Notes: generated from the letters alone by a model not told the origin. Numbered from the stretch's first letter, positions 22,401 to 26,287 are shown. The stretch: 59,936 nt of DNA from Anaerobacterium chartisolvens (GCF_003337415.1 NZ_QPJT01000023.1:14527-74462); one strand, 5' to 3'. Translations and numbers: made by a program.

Positions 22401-24243
22401 TACCTCCTGTAAGGTTGGTATGCTTATATGATGTTGACGAGGAATTGTTTACAATACCGCTGTCAACCTCTATATCGTAGCCCGAGGCCCCTGAAACAGC
22501 AGTCCACGCAACTACAATCTGTGTTTCCTCGGCCATTGCATAAATATATGTAGATATTGTATTCATGGTATACGCCGATAATAGCGAGCACCAGACGCCC
22601 TCTCCGCTGGCATTTTTTATCCTTACACGATAGGTATGGACAGTATTGGGGCTCAATCCTGTGCTTAAATATGATGTAGTATTTCCTGCATCTATTATTT
22701 TGCCGTCAACCTCTACCTGATAGCTTATTGTGGCCCCAGCCGAAGCATCCCAGCTTACAGCTATTGCCGTACTGCTTTGGGCTGCCGCCTTCACTCCCGA
22801 AGGTGCAAGAGGAAGTGTTGGCTTGGTAACCGGAAGGCTCCACACACCGGCACCGTCCTGATAATTGGGGCATATTCTGTAGGTATGGTTGGTATTGGGC
22901 TTCAGTCCGTCATGCACATATATTGTATCGCTGCCGTTGTCTACTATCAGTCCGTCCACTTCTATTCTGTAGCCCAGCGCTCCATCCATTTTGTCCCATG
23001 TAACAGTAATTTTATCGGTAGATGCCGTAAGGAATATATTTCCTGTAAGCGTGGCGGCAGTAATTTCCGCACTCCACATTCCTTCTCCTGCTTCATTTCT
23101 TGCTTTTATTTTATAATTGTACCTCTTGTTGGGCACAAGCCCCGAATGCTCATACCACGTACCCTGTATGTTTTCAATAATCGCTCCGTCGGCCCATAGA
23201 TCATATCCCATTGCCTCAGGTACTTCATCCCAGCTTAAAATTATGCTTTTCTCACCCGAAGCAGCCGTCAAATTCTGCGGAATTCCGGGAGCAGTACCCG
23301 GTTGCTCCTCCGGCAGCGCAGTACCGATTGCTTCCTGACTCCAGTCCCCTGCCCCCAATGAGTTCTTTGCCCTCACCCTGTATATATGAATGCTTTCGGG
23401 AAGAAGCCCTTCATGCACATACGCCGTATTGACTCCCATATCCCTGACTTCTCCGTCCACTTCAATGTCATAGCCGTCAGATCCTTCAACCCGATCCCAC
23501 ACAACCAGAATTGAACCGCCGCTCACTACCGTGGTTGTAATATTTCCCGGAATCCCCGGTATTGTTATCTCGCTCACCTCTGAAGGCGTAGCCCCCGAAA
23601 CAGTCTGGCTCCATTCGCCTGCTCTGTCTGAACTCCTTGATCTTACCCTGTAGGTGTATGTTGTTAAGGGGCTTAAATCAATGTGAACATATTCAGTCGC
23701 ATTTCCCGTATATATAACCTCTCCGTCAGCCTCAAGCTCATACTCTGAGGCACCGTCAACATAGTCCCACACAATCCTGATTTCCGTTGAGCTTAAAGCA
23801 TCTGCCTTAATATTCTGCGGAATCCCCGGAGCAGTGCCAGGTTCATCCTCGGGCAGCGTAATTTGGGTTATTTCCTCACTCCAGTCCCCCGCTCCCAATG
23901 AGTTCTTTGCCCTCACTCTGTATACATGCACACTTTCGGGAAGAAGTCCTTCATGTACATAAGCCGTATTGGCTCCCATATCCCTGACCTCTCCATCAGC
24001 CTCAATGTCATAGCCGTCGGCTCCTTCAACCTGATCCCACACAACCAGAGTTGAACTGCCGCTCACCGCCGTGGCTGTAATATTTCCCGGAATCCCGGGT
24101 ATTGTTGCCTCACTCTCTTCCCAAAGCTCCGCCGGCGGATCTCCTTCTGCCATAACAGCCAGCGGTTCATAAATGGGAGATAGAAATATAAGAAAAACCA
24201 TAAGTAGAGAAATGACCCTTCTGCCCAACACCTTTGTACTCAA
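1..24243 (-). CDS. Giant secreted FN3/kelch/discoidin repeat protein, C-terminus beyond window
   Basis: One open frame of 8,081 codons without a stop. The start is TTG at 24243, seven bases after a GGGGG ribosome binding site. Residues 1-33 form a signal peptide (RR, hydrophobic core, cleavage near AVMA-EGD). Then come seven FN3 domains, twelve six-blade kelch propellers each followed by an FN3, 27 further FN3 domains, a helical region and 55-residue repeats reaching the window edge. Conserved FN3 Trp codons read at 21355, 19120, 16903, 13537, 10891, 5011 and 2341 share the start codon's phase, so the parts belong to one gene. It is presumably an extracellular surface or matrix protein; FN3, kelch and discoidin domains bind proteins or glycans. 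I do not recognise a named family. The anchor (dockerin, cohesin, SLH or sortase motif) would lie off the left edge. No catalytic domain is visible. Confidence 0.9.
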   Translation of the reverse strand, partial: MSTKVLGRRVISLLMVFLIFLSPIYEPLAVMAEGDPPAELWEESEATIPGIPGNITATAVSGSSTLVVWDQVEGADGYDIEADGEVRDMGANTAYVHEGLLPESVHVYRVRAKNSLGAGDWSEEITQITLPEDEPGTAPGIPQNIKADALSSTEIRIVWDYVDGASEYELEADGEVIYTGNATEYVHIDLSPLTTYTYRVRSRSSDRAGEWSQTVSGATPSEVSEITIPGIPGNITTTVVSGGSILVVWDRVEGSDGYDIEVDGEVRDMGVNTAYVHEGLLPESIHIYRVRAKNSLGAGDWSQEAIGTALPEEQPGTAPGIPQNLTAASGEKSIILSWDEVPEAMGYDLWADGAIIENIQGTWYEHSGLVPNKRYNYKIKARNEAGEGMWSAEITAATLTGNIFLTASTDKITVTWDKMDGALGYRIEVDGLIVDNGSDTIYVHDGLKPNTNHTYRICPNYQDGAGVWSLPVTKPTLPLAPSGVKAAAQSSTAIAVSWDASAGATISYQVEVDGKIIDAGNTTSYLSTGLSPNTVHTYRVRIKNASGEGVWCSLLSAYTMNTISTYIYAMAEETQIVVAWTAVSGASGYDIEVDSGIVNNSSSTSYKHTNLTGGTRHTYRVRYRDSKGNISEWSAPFVQMTSSPDSTGQWASRQGLSTARHGAGIAEIDGKLYAIGGYRSYASSGINTVYLSSVEEYDPLTDKWTSKRSMPTARGELAIAAYNGKIYAIGGYNGNGYLNIVEEYDPAADIWMTRKAMSTARYKLGAAEADGKIYAVGGQNASGYLKTVEQYDPVQDTWVSRAAMPTARAGAGVAEANGRIYAAGGFNGTYLNAVEVYDPVYDQWIRKTSIPTPRAYFGIESAGNKIYTIGGYNASHLNTMEEYDIPSNTWLTRPNMTTARGYVGAAEIDGRIYAVGGAYYNSSYGDISYNTVQAYVMNIPSNIPLTPANIYATATQSTIALNWDGVVDATIGYEVEADGTIVSVGSSTSYSHTGLSGNTPHTYRVRARNVAGASPWSQAIAQSTSNPAEWAGGEWTTKASMSSLRRGAASAVLEGRLYVIGGAASSSGYLSSVESYDPEGDKWTAKQSMSVQRYGLGAEAVNGKIYAIGGQNSTGYLKTVEEYDPLTDTWTERSSMPTARAFMNTAVVNGRIYAVGGSSEGSVEEYDAATDAWTVKASLNQARTNFALAEANGRLYAIGGYYNGNYVKTVEEYDPALDRWIIKGGVLTQRQGHKAVEINGRIYVIGGQNSSYLNLVEEYNPGSNTWLSGVAARTSRELAGARYIDGKIYAFGGYSGSYLGTMDAFILNMNPNIPITPGGIIATAAQDKIDIKWDKVNNATGYEIEADGAVIDRGAATSYSHTPLSPGTQHNYRVRAKNVSGAGEWSPLLVQWTADPQKGLGGEWTPKNSMLSLRSWASSAAADGKMYVIGGMDKAGSYLDSMEAYDPLLDRWTLKSNMYTPRCRLGTAEANGKIYAIGGYNNTGYLRTVEEYDPLNDSWTRKSDMPTARADMAVVSVGERIYAIGGETQAGTYTGIVEEYDPAADMWSRKASMNGTRGAFAAAFTGGKIYAFGGITENGAYSDKVEEYDIQTDVWSVKGGMSVQRQGSKAIAVNGRIYIIGGQNSGYSNVLEEYDAVKNTWLTHASITTARSLSGLEYIDGKIYAAGGYNGSYLSLVHAFILNVNPNTPAAPTGILVTAAKDRIDIGWNKVNNATGYEIEADGAVIDRGAALTYSHTPLPSNTQHNYRVRAKNVSGTSEWSPLLVQWTADPRTEIAGEWTYKANMLSPRYAPAMVVVGGRAYAIGGSARASSYLNTLEAYYPLTDKWVQKTGMSTDRHGLAAVEAHGRIYAIGGENSTGLLDIVEEYDPETDTWTRKAGMRTPRAFMGAEEVNGRIYVMGGVTTGGAYLNTVEEYDPQTDIWTVKASMHEARWGHATAVANGRIYAIAGRSASNAYCSTVEEYNPETDTWTVKGGVLTQRYGQRAVEVYGKIYVLGGYNLNTVEEYDPVSNTWLLKSTPMKSQRSFPGVIFLGNKIYAAGGMGSGSSYINTTEAFILDMDSNIPDIPTGITVTATKNSINLVWDAVNNATGYEVEADGAVIARNSNSYSNTGLIQGTQHIYRVRAINAAGAGRWSAPVEQYTSDPAATVEGQWFSESSMGVPRYGLASEQVDGRIYAIGGYNGSAYFNTVESLDPVKNRWTGKTGMSNPRAYAASATLNGKIYVIGGYDGNALALAEEYDPVADRWTRKPSISAPRYYAAAAEAGGKIYVAGGYDGTAYLNTLEEYSPETDTWATKSTMLVNRGQHTLTGVNGKLYAIGGYNQDGYVNTVEEYDPVTDTWTVRGGMDASRRYHSAAEAGGRIYIIGGSSSTVKEYDPVRNTWLDKEGVNTGSYAAAAAFGDKIYVLGGTAGTYNAARAFILARPSNIPEPPENIFMTASKDSIKLTWDPSVDASEYEIKLDGAVIKVDKSSGCSYTHSPLTPGTEHRYFVRSVNIAGASRWSAELVQTTSDPETEVKGEWLTRRNMLSGRHSFASAQINGKIYASGGLNGSSFQERLEVYDSVTDTWQGLSPMSAPREGLVMAEMGGRLYAIGGRNSNGYVNTVEEYDIAAGTWTIKANMPTARAYAGIAVIGSDIYVIGGYNGSYLSSVEVYRPSDNTWTSMKDMPNSRAYHGVGTVDGKIYSLGGRNSSGYIPIIERYDPHYDAWITIGGMLSPRESPSVKNVNGRLYVIGGSSPYVGTVEEYDTESNTWLVKQAMKNPRSMLAIEQVGDRVFAIGGYNGSSSLAVVEEMIFAYPSNIPEAPSGLLTTASESSITVSWGALRNVSSYEIELDGGIIINLTAASYSHTGLAPNTQHNYRVRAKNIAGTGPWSAVKVQWTSDPTSLLNGEWMDKASMSSARYAPAIAAVGSSLYVMGGRSGSSSYLNTVEEYDPITDKWRARKAMSAERYGLGAGAVDGRIYAIGGYNSSGVVDIVEEYDPLSDTWTRKAAMPTPRYFMAVTEINGKIYATGGIAADGSYVNTVEEYDPRSDTWTARTPMTEARSGHAVAAVNGKIYVIGGMSRSGAYSSTVEEYDPDTGAWTVKGGVFSQRYGHRAVEVYGKIYVLGGYSSSGYLSLTEQYNPESNTWITGTKSMKNQRSFPGAELIENKIYVLGGLNGSTYLNTAEVFILNMQSNIPAVPSGIIATATTSSISISWDAVNNASGYEVEADGAVVAAAQASFASSGLVAATRHVYRVRAVNAGGASEWSMPLVQYTADPAASVEGEWLSESSMPALRYGHMSEQADGKIYAIGGYSGGYIGSVDMFDPKLNWWASRTPMSVPRAYGAAAEIDGRIYAVGGSNGTALALTEEYNPEEDVWTRKASMPSARYYLAVAALNGRLYAAGGHDGSSCVNTLEEYDPGTDIWTQRAGMINARAYHSLTACGGRLYAIGGYSPDGSYVTTVEEYNPEEDVWTVRGGMDVARRQHGAAEVGGKIYIIGGHNSGGYLSSIKEYDPASNTWLNKAEMPGAKRYLGVTAINDKIYVTGGTGSINYGSVEAFILDRPGNIPKVPENIVATATDNQIALTWNASADASGYEVEADGGIIKAQGGYSNNLCTISARAWASNSHSGYPASNAFDGNQSSHWNSSSAVPQWLGYDFGSEPKVVNKYTITSYGTSYYPQSWSFEGSMDGSSWRVLDSQNAVSFESYEKKEFLFYNQIAYRHYRIYVTGSSSSSSHVRIAELEMMSSQCSYANPGLSTDTRHYYRVRARNIAGASEWSPVLVQSTSDPGTEVKGEWMSRAGMPTPRHALGTAQIDGKIYAVGGLRGSAWQDKLEVYDPDSGIWRQMAPMSAPREGLVAAEAGGKLYAIGGRNSNGYLNTVEEYDPATGTWTRKTGMPTARAYAAAVQMDSKIYVTGGENGEVLNTVEVYDPLTDTWIRMNNMPYARTRHGLAVLNGKIYAVGGIVLNNFVSVVQEYSIDEDTWSTVGGMALPRENLAVKAVNGRIYTVGGGSSYVDNVDEYDTESNTWLVKEKMPTPRALLSIEQVGDRLFAIGGYNGSSSLGTVEELLLNAGSNMPTVPQNVITTATGSYIILSWDAVSNASSYEVEIDGGIISGIKDTRRVHEGLSAGTHHTYRVRSKNIAGVSGWSSLIAQQTSNTGEQIRGEWTAKTALPSARQGMASVSLNGKVYSIGGVNGTSYSDKADKYDGQTNAWESVKTMSVARAYLGAAELDGKIYAVGGYNGSAYLTTVEEYDPDTNQWTRKANMPVPRAYFNIAAVNGRLYAVGGYNSSGYMRTVDEYDPATDTWTAKAGMNMPRSNHTVTVLNEKVYAIGGMTANNVYSKLVEEYDPASDTWIIRTQVISERRNAATEEINGRLYILGGSNGSGYLNTVEEYDPVTNTWLSNAPMLSKREYIASAKVDKTVYIMGGDGGSVSGVTEAFALDVPIPQVPEDIIATATKDSIIIEWNAINNAAGYDIVVDGAMINTGTSVKYEHKALSPGTTHYYMVRAKNISGASMWSDELAQSTSNPDLEIKGEWVSKTRMSVPAYGHAIVEMDGRIYALGGYSSQYISSVEQYDPSGNVWISKAPLTAVRAYHGAAELNGRIYVAGGFNGAYISSVEEYDPETDRWTIKTAMKTPRAYHTLAAAGGKLYAIGGRNSSGYLSSVEEYDPALNQWTEKRAMPVEKAYHGSVVVDETIYVMGGFNTGGYLRRVEAYDPKSGTWKTRAGMPSQKAYFGMASVNGRIITVGGSNENGYLKLVEEYDAASNTWLTKEPLLSARRYAAAEEIDGNVYVVGGENKGSLDIVEALILALPSNVPPAPSNILATAVSDKITLDWDAVDNATGYDIEADGSIKSVTGSTFIYQKLTPGTQYTFRVRSKNISGAGEWSEVILQSTSNPASAIKGEWVSQSAMPTRKYGNGLAAAGDKIYSVGGYDNSSYLNKTEEYDPLTGKWTTKSNLSTARAYSGVVQSGGKIYVIGGKSVIGYVNTVEEYDPAADTWKRKTAMSVPRAYAAAAVLNGRIFIMGGINDSGVLDTVEEYDPDTDKWTVRAGLFRARAYHDASVSNGKIYLMGGSDSRGYVKAIEEYDPQTGEWRLKGGVYTSRNNLSLETVGGRIYAMGGSAASGYYLNIVEEYDPSSNTWLNSVSMPAGRYGMGTEAIGWTIYAGGGNGSAPVNRMDAFVLIPPGTPGTPQGLIGIASETSVALSWMESENSASYDMEIDGQTIVNVAGLSYNSTDLVPGTQHTYRVRGRNAGGVGAWSNALVRWTLPSVPTDVQAVSTANSIAISWSGSIGATGYEVEVDSVIRSCGSNAYYNYTGLLPGTQHSYRVRAKSSTSIGNWSGVAHKWTKPLVPSGLEASATSTRVILRWSAAEGAAEYEIEEDGVIKDAVQGTTFTYTGYTPNTSHTYRVRAKKEDEVSDWSYSKTVSTLLSTPGNVKATATGSSVVVRWDPVSGATGYDIEVDGTEKSNGSGTSFTHQGLSPNTGHTYRVRAKDAAGASLWSEPLEVWTKLDVPSNVVLASTTSSITLTWNSVAGASGYEIEADGRVMGDISDTAYIHKGLAPNTEHKYRLRSKNSSTASDWTSMLTTLTAPEIPLNVKASATSTAINVSWDSVAGAAGYDIEVDGSIKETVANPNCTHSGFAPNTVHSYRIRSKNSGGVSAWTESVGIITLLETPGGIKLASTSDSITIEWSKVEGAESYELEKDGVVVNTGIDTWYTHSGLDAGSQHTYRIRALGYRTESAWTTAVKQYTAPGVPLGVSAVSTSTSVTVTWTPVLGASGYDVEVDGAVKETVQSPNCTHAGFEPDTGHTYRIRSRNSGGVSDWSDKVSIHTLLSTPANITCVSEGSSISVKWDVVAGATGYEIEVDGIIKDNGSNVMYAHTDLLPNTQHTYRIRAKNSLTAGNWSGLVSRLSAPAVPSSINLTSTDTTITVSWNSSSGATAYDVEMNGAVKENVAGTSITYSNLASNTIYIFRIRSKNAGGVSLWSDFAQTSTRLSTPGNVSAKALGGDILVSWDMVPYATGYEIEVDGEVMDNGADITYIHSGVEKNTQHVYRIRSKNISAFSDWTAPVTVISASGIPSGIKAVSTSTSVTLTWDAVPGAAGYDIEINGSNVVKNNGSEKYVHQNLKPNSLYTYRLRAINAGGVSNWSDSVSRRTLLSQPKNIVFNIQGTGINVEWSPVEGASGYDIKVDGVEIDNGVNTKYTHNGLSPNSQHTYSIRAKNEDVTSQWTETATKLSAPAIPSGISASSTSTSVALAWGMVTGAVSYDILINGTEVISNVSGTSYLHSKLTPSTIYTYKIRAANTGGTSNWSEETSLWTLLATPNNVKTMVEGTTVTVTWDSVPDAAYYQVDINGTVLNVGSGTAYIHTGVNPQTQYIYRIKAKNASTESEYSVAVSQLTVPAIPEIAIAAATSSSIKITWNGVEGAIGYILEIDGTSEVNISGLSYIHQELEANSLHSYRVRSKNSSGASDWSEAVSKRTAPKTPHIASIISDDTSVSLSWEECEGAEGYIVEADGAEIENGDRTAYVHTGLASGTQHTYRIKSFNSGGESDWSAKTVKLTLPSVPQMLNIERDSNIVTLAWISAGASGYDVWVDGVIKDNGPSTTYVHNGLSPNTKHTYKIRSKNSEGASQWSNEASVWTLLDTPSGIAAQASVNSITVTWNQVSGASGYDIEADGEVIGNNGVTNFVHGGLGTNTQHYYRVRAKNAQGTGNWSQKIAQWTSPQIPVNLNAVSTADSIRVTWDTVEGASGYDVKVNNGNIINNGVNTEYRQSGLQPDTEYKFMVRSRNAGAVSEWKSISISTLLSVPADISFSSSSTGITVTWGSMNGATAYDVEADGQVIANGMDTSFMHGGLLPNTSHTYRVRARNNLRIGEWSGMETRYTAPPPPDNIDVAAVSDTVINVAWDAAEGASAYYIEVDGEVIYNGSSTSYVHAGLLPGIRHSYRIRSANVNGMSDWSAISTNSTLPAMPFGIVATSSSSSITLKWNEVQGASGYDIWVDGEEVDNGTDTFYVHTGLIPNTSHTYKVRTYNEVGISNWSTEIVKFTLPRTPTNLSAVAGDTKITVTWGLVSGITGYDIEVDGRVIYNGTANSYTHTGLTPGVKHIYRVRAKASENGEWSTPLSIMTVPSMPVNVRAAAKDNEIILTWNAASGTEKYEVEADGNIISGIVDTSYSHKNLLPSTQHTYRVRAGNSGGWGGWSAIITKSTLPGTPANLIAAAGDTEIVLSWSEADGAIGYDVSADGVIIYNIEELTYTHSQLLPNTIHIYKVRARNSVTVGNWSEVLEVTTSLQVPENLSGTALEDRIILKWDAVEGAAGYVVEADGIEFEGITETSYIHAGLVSGTKHAYRIKAYNAQASSKWGQALEKWTLPEAPSDLKASSSSTQVTLSWTEVSGALGYEIQADGSIINVGAAIGYVHSGLIPYTSHTYRVRAKNQSGSGSWSNQITYMTKEPVIEIGIELEELETEVSDLSTQDKINSAQVRLNSIRAKIKALHNQDDMLALLQRADAIQSAINQAQMLINTKTAVSQAEAAVAYAEKSRTLSSIQTAQDLIDQALSKVNDLPYGTEKDTLKQKLSSLQNRLYIVKISGNLTDIGTLISNITTIGEINNIQNIINQTVIIINSLPAGEERDALQREVNIGQANVNIAHIGMLVQNITTIGEVNNIQSIINQTVIIINSLPAGEERDALQREVNIGQANVNISHIGMLAQNITTIGEVNNIQSIIDKTVIIINSLPAGEERDALEREINIGQANVNISHIGMLVQNITTIGEVNNIQSIIDQTVIIINSLPAGEERDALQREVNIGQANVNISHIGMLVQNIATIGEVNNIQSIIDRTAIIINSLPAGEERDALQREVNIGQANVNIGRIGMLAQNITTIGEVNNIQSIIDQTIVIINALPEDARGPLLEKVNIGRINVNIGHIGMLVQNIATIGEVNNIQSIIDRTVIIINSLPAGEERDALQREVNIGQANVNIAHIGMLVQNITTIGEVNNIQRIIDQTIVIINGLPEPDRGPLLEKVNIGRINVNIGHIGMLVQNIATIGEVNNIQSIIDRTVIIINSLPAGEERDALQREVNIGQANVNIAHIG
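1477..1914 (-). other. Helical, FIVAR-like stalk segment of the giant protein
   Basis: Between the last FN3 and the 55-residue array the frame encodes Lys/Glu/Gln/Ala-rich sequence with heptad-like spacing (LEELETEVSDLSTQDKINSA, AVSQAEAAVAYAEKSRTLSS) and a divergent NDLPYGTEKDTLKQKL module. That module looks like an ancestor or relative of the downstream 55-residue repeat. A coiled-coil or three-helix stalk is the likely structure, inferred from composition only. Confidence 0.6.
1915..8720 (-). repeat. Uninterrupted array of about 28 FN3 domains
   Basis: The Trp-Ser motif at the end of each FN3 recurs about every 243 bp (81 residues), for example near 1939, 2186, 2428, 2668, 2913 and on to 8260 and 8502. 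The repeated pattern is a W-D-x-V-x-GA-x-GYDIE-x-DG strand pair, then T-x-Y-x-H-x-GL-x-P-x-T, YRVRAKN and WS. I count 28 by eye, of which the one ending near 8502 directly follows the last kelch block. The domains are diverged from one another. Confidence 0.85.
8720..22310 (-). repeat. Twelve kelch-propeller/FN3 supermodules, period about 1.11-1.13 kb
   Basis: Twelve blocks of about 850 bp each hold six kelch motifs (R-x-x-H/Y, DG-KIYAVGG, N-TVEEYDP-x-T-x-W). I read all six in the blocks at 9860-10690, 10960-11800 and 12080-12915, so each is probably a six-blade beta-propeller. Blocks are separated by one FN3, with WS motifs near 9626, 10735, 11845, 12960, 14490, 15620, 16735, 17840, 18960, 20088 and 21195. 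Spacing is 1.11-1.13 kb except 12960-14490, where about 400 bp is inserted. About 72 kelch motifs in total. Confidence 0.85.
13060..13440 (-). other. Discoidin (F5/8 type C) domain nested inside an FN3 domain
   Basis: In frame within the FN3 spanning about 12960-13590 the sequence departs from FN3 and reads as a discoidin fold: PASNAFDGNQSSHWN, then PQWLGYDFG, YTITSYGTSYYPQSWSFEGS, MDGSSWRVLD, AYRHYRIYVTG and IAELEM. FN3 strands resume on both sides (YEVEADGGIIKA before, CSYANPGLSTDTRHYYRVRA after). The family usually binds carbohydrate or other surface ligands. The equivalent FN3 at 16735-16960 lacks the insert. Confidence 0.85.
22330..24120 (-). other. N-terminal run of seven FN3 domains
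   Basis: Seven FN3 domains follow the signal peptide, ending at WS motifs near 23880, 23609, 23338, 23068, 22838, 22588 and 22340. Domains ending at 23338 and 23880 are close copies of each other: both end in a DWSxE motif after AKNSLGAGDWS-like sequence. This suggests recent duplication at the N-terminus. Confidence 0.8.
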
Positions 24244-24448
24244 ATAAAAGCCCCCTTTGTTATATTAATTCTCTCTGTCTCATCTGAAAAAATGCTGCAC
24301 ATGCTCTTAATGAATGCTTGAAGCTGTGTGAAAACCATAAGCATCTCTTGACCTGCGTACTTATAACCATCTTAAATTTGATTGCAAAACTAAGGATTTA
24401 TGTCTAAAATCAATAGAATAATTTTACTTATTACCAATTTTTGCTTAT

Positions 24449-24477
24449 ATTTTATAAATATTTGTCGATAAATTCAA
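24449..24477 (-). promoter_or_regulatory. Possible sigma-A promoter of the giant gene
   Basis: On the minus strand TTGAAT (24477-24472) is followed after exactly 17 bases by TAAAAT (24454-24449). The start codon is about 205 bases downstream, so the leader would be long. It includes a solo CTGTGTGAAAAC copy (24324-24335). AT-rich surroundings make chance matches easy. Confidence 0.35.
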
Positions 24478-24577
24478 GAAAATTTTTTAATGTTTAGACA
24501 TGATTAGAGATAATCCCAGCAAATCAACGATAAACAGAGATATTTATTAAACTGTCTTTTTAATTATTTCCCGGGGG

Positions 24578-24633
24578 CGTGACAAGGGGACGGGGTTGTC
24601 CCGCACGTGACAGAGGGACGGGGTTGTTGACAT
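24578..24633. repeat. Two tandem 28-bp GGGAC repeats
   Basis: Two head-to-tail units begin with CGTGACA at 24578 and 24606. Each carries a GGGACGGGGTTGT core, and the first closes with the complementary TCCC. Related GGGGACA-rich units occur at 26290, 30008, 30843 and 31405. The intergenic stretch 24244-24978 otherwise holds a promoter candidate, a hairpin and a MITE-like element; I see no gene. Confidence 0.6.
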
Positions 24634-24708
24634 GCTATATTCTCTGAATAATTCCTCTGGTATGCTCCACTTTTGTTTCTGACTCTTGGTAATATTGGAA
24701 TAAAATTA

Positions 24709-24740
24709 AATCTTGCATATATTACTATATATGCAAGATT
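24709..24740. terminator. Perfect 13-bp inverted repeat, terminator-like
   Basis: The arms AATCTTGCATATA (24709-24721) and its exact complement (24728-24740) flank a six-base loop. On the plus strand TTTT follows directly. On the minus strand it could close transcription from the GH53 gene, which ends about 240 bp upstream, though the stem is AT-rich and the U-run is poor. Confidence 0.35.
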
Positions 24741-24761
24741 TTATGTCAATAACCCCATCAG

Positions 24762-24957
24762 ACTGTGTGAAAACCCTAAAATTGTTTGGAAAATTGCAGC
24801 TTGCCACCGCTGCGGCATCATGGGGTACGGTTCTTCTGCTTTCCTTTCAGTCCTACGCTGCGCTACGGAAGCATAAGAATCCGTCCCCAAGATTCCTCCG
24901 CTGTTTTTCTGCAAGGACAAAGCTTTACAATTTCATTCAAAATAGTTTTCACACAGC
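24762..24957. mobile_element. MITE-like element with CTGTGTGAAAAC terminal repeats
   Basis: About 196 bp bounded by CTGTGTGAAAAC at 24763-24774 and its reverse complement at 24945-24956. A third copy of the same 12-mer stands alone at 24324-24335, just ahead of the giant gene. The interior encodes no credible protein. No clear target duplication is visible; it may be a transposon remnant. Confidence 0.5.
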
Positions 24958-24978
24958 CTGCCATCCCCTTGCCACGAC

Positions 24979-26268
24979 CTAATTTAAAAACGCATCTAAT
25001 GCTATAGTAGGCCTCCCGTTAGAATTCCAGCATCCCTTATTGTAATGGTTGATTCCGGGATAAGCTTGAGGCTCCCAATAGAATACCCCAAGACCCTTAT
25101 TATTTGATATTGATCTGGTCTTGCTTATCATGTCGGTGATAAATGTCTTGCAGTCTGAAGGATAGTTATATTGCATTCCTATCTCGCAAATCATTACTTC
25201 TTTGCCGTATCTGTACACCATGTCGTTCATATTAGTGAGGCACTGAGCCGCAAGCGTTAAGTAGTTATTCGTTTCGGGATATAAAGACATGCCTATAACA
25301 TCGTATTTTGCACCGTTGGAATTGAGTCCGCCGAACATCCATCTAAACAGGCTGTTGTCATACCCGTTTGATAAATGCACAATGACCTTAGTTTGCGGGC
25401 TTACAGCTTTTACGGCATCATAACCGCAATTAACAAGCCATGCAAAATTCCTCATATTACTTGATGCTTTTCCATCCTCCCATAGCATACCGTTATTAGT
25501 CTCATTCCCCACCTGTACCCATTCAGGCTCCACTCCGTTATTTTTAAGCCGCGTCATTACATCATATGTATAATCATATGTCCTTTTCATGAGGGCATTA
25601 AAATCTAAATTCATCCATTCAGAAGGTTTCGTCTGTTGCCCAGGATCCGCCCAGGAATCGCTGTAATGGAAGTTAATCATAACCCTGAAGCCCATGCTTT
25701 TTGCCCGTTTTGCCAGTGCTATGGTTTCGTTGGTGCTGCAATGTCCGTTCCACTTATCCGCTGAAGGGTTAACCCATGTTCTGATTCTCACAGAATCAAT
25801 CCCATGATCCTTTAAAATCTTTAAGCAGTCCTGCTGCACACCTGCATCATCGTAAAATTTGTAACCGTTAGCCTCCATCTGAGGCAGCCAGCTTATATCA
25901 GCACCCTTAGCAAAGGAGCCCGCAGCCGGATGGGTTTGTGCCGGAAATTCATTAATAATACCCAGTATAAAGCTTTTGATCAAAACAATATCCAAGGAGT
26001 TTATACTCCCATCCCCGTTTACATCGGCTGCTTGAGCACCATTTGGATTTGGGAAGCCGGATACAATTTCCAATAAATATGCCTTTACCAATGCATAATC
26101 CAAAGAATTCACCTGACCGTTTCCATCGGTGTCACCATACACAAATGGGGCTGTATTTGCTGCCGCACGGCTTTTCAAGGGGTGGCCCATACCCCCGCAA
26201 ATCAGCATTAATATTAAAAGGAATGCCGAAATCAGCCTGTAGCTTTTAAAACCCGGTTTTGAACACAT
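24979..26268 (-). CDS. Dockerin-bearing GH53 arabinogalactan endo-beta-1,4-galactanase
   Basis: Secreted, cellulosome-bound enzyme that should cleave beta-1,4-galactan in type I arabinogalactan and pectin side chains. The start at 26268 (MCSKPGFKSYR) follows GGGAGGGAG; an upstream TTG has no good site. Residues 1-38 are a signal peptide. An N-terminal type-I dockerin follows, with two Ca-binding repeats (GDTDGNGQVNSLDYALVKAY and DVNGDGSINSLDIVLIKSF). The GH53 barrel begins at GADISWLPQMEANG. Acid/base Glu256 lies in VGNETNNGMLW and the nucleophile Glu362 in ICEIG. The family's RIRTWVNP and INFHYSDSWADPGQQ motifs are present. It lies 42 bp downstream of the GH43 gene on the same strand, so co-transcription is possible. 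The family assignment is strong; the substrate follows from the family. Confidence 0.93.
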   Translation of the reverse strand: MCSKPGFKSYRLISAFLLILMLICGGMGHPLKSRAAANTAPFVYGDTDGNGQVNSLDYALVKAYLLEIVSGFPNPNGAQAADVNGDGSINSLDIVLIKSFILGIINEFPAQTHPAAGSFAKGADISWLPQMEANGYKFYDDAGVQQDCLKILKDHGIDSVRIRTWVNPSADKWNGHCSTNETIALAKRAKSMGFRVMINFHYSDSWADPGQQTKPSEWMNLDFNALMKRTYDYTYDVMTRLKNNGVEPEWVQVGNETNNGMLWEDGKASSNMRNFAWLVNCGYDAVKAVSPQTKVIVHLSNGYDNSLFRWMFGGLNSNGAKYDVIGMSLYPETNNYLTLAAQCLTNMNDMVYRYGKEVMICEIGMQYNYPSDCKTFITDMISKTRSISNNKGLGVFYWEPQAYPGINHYNKGCWNSNGRPTIALDAFLN

Positions 26269-26287
26269 TAAACTCCCTCCCAACCTT

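Noticed and set aside
1825-23432. Many plus-strand frames of 60-190 codons across the giant gene
   Set aside because: All are shadows of one minus-strand frame with clear FN3 and kelch domains; none has a supported start or domain.
24673-25007. Short overlapping plus-strand frames in the gap before GH53
   Set aside because: They lie over the MITE-like element and lack ribosome binding sites and recognisable motifs.
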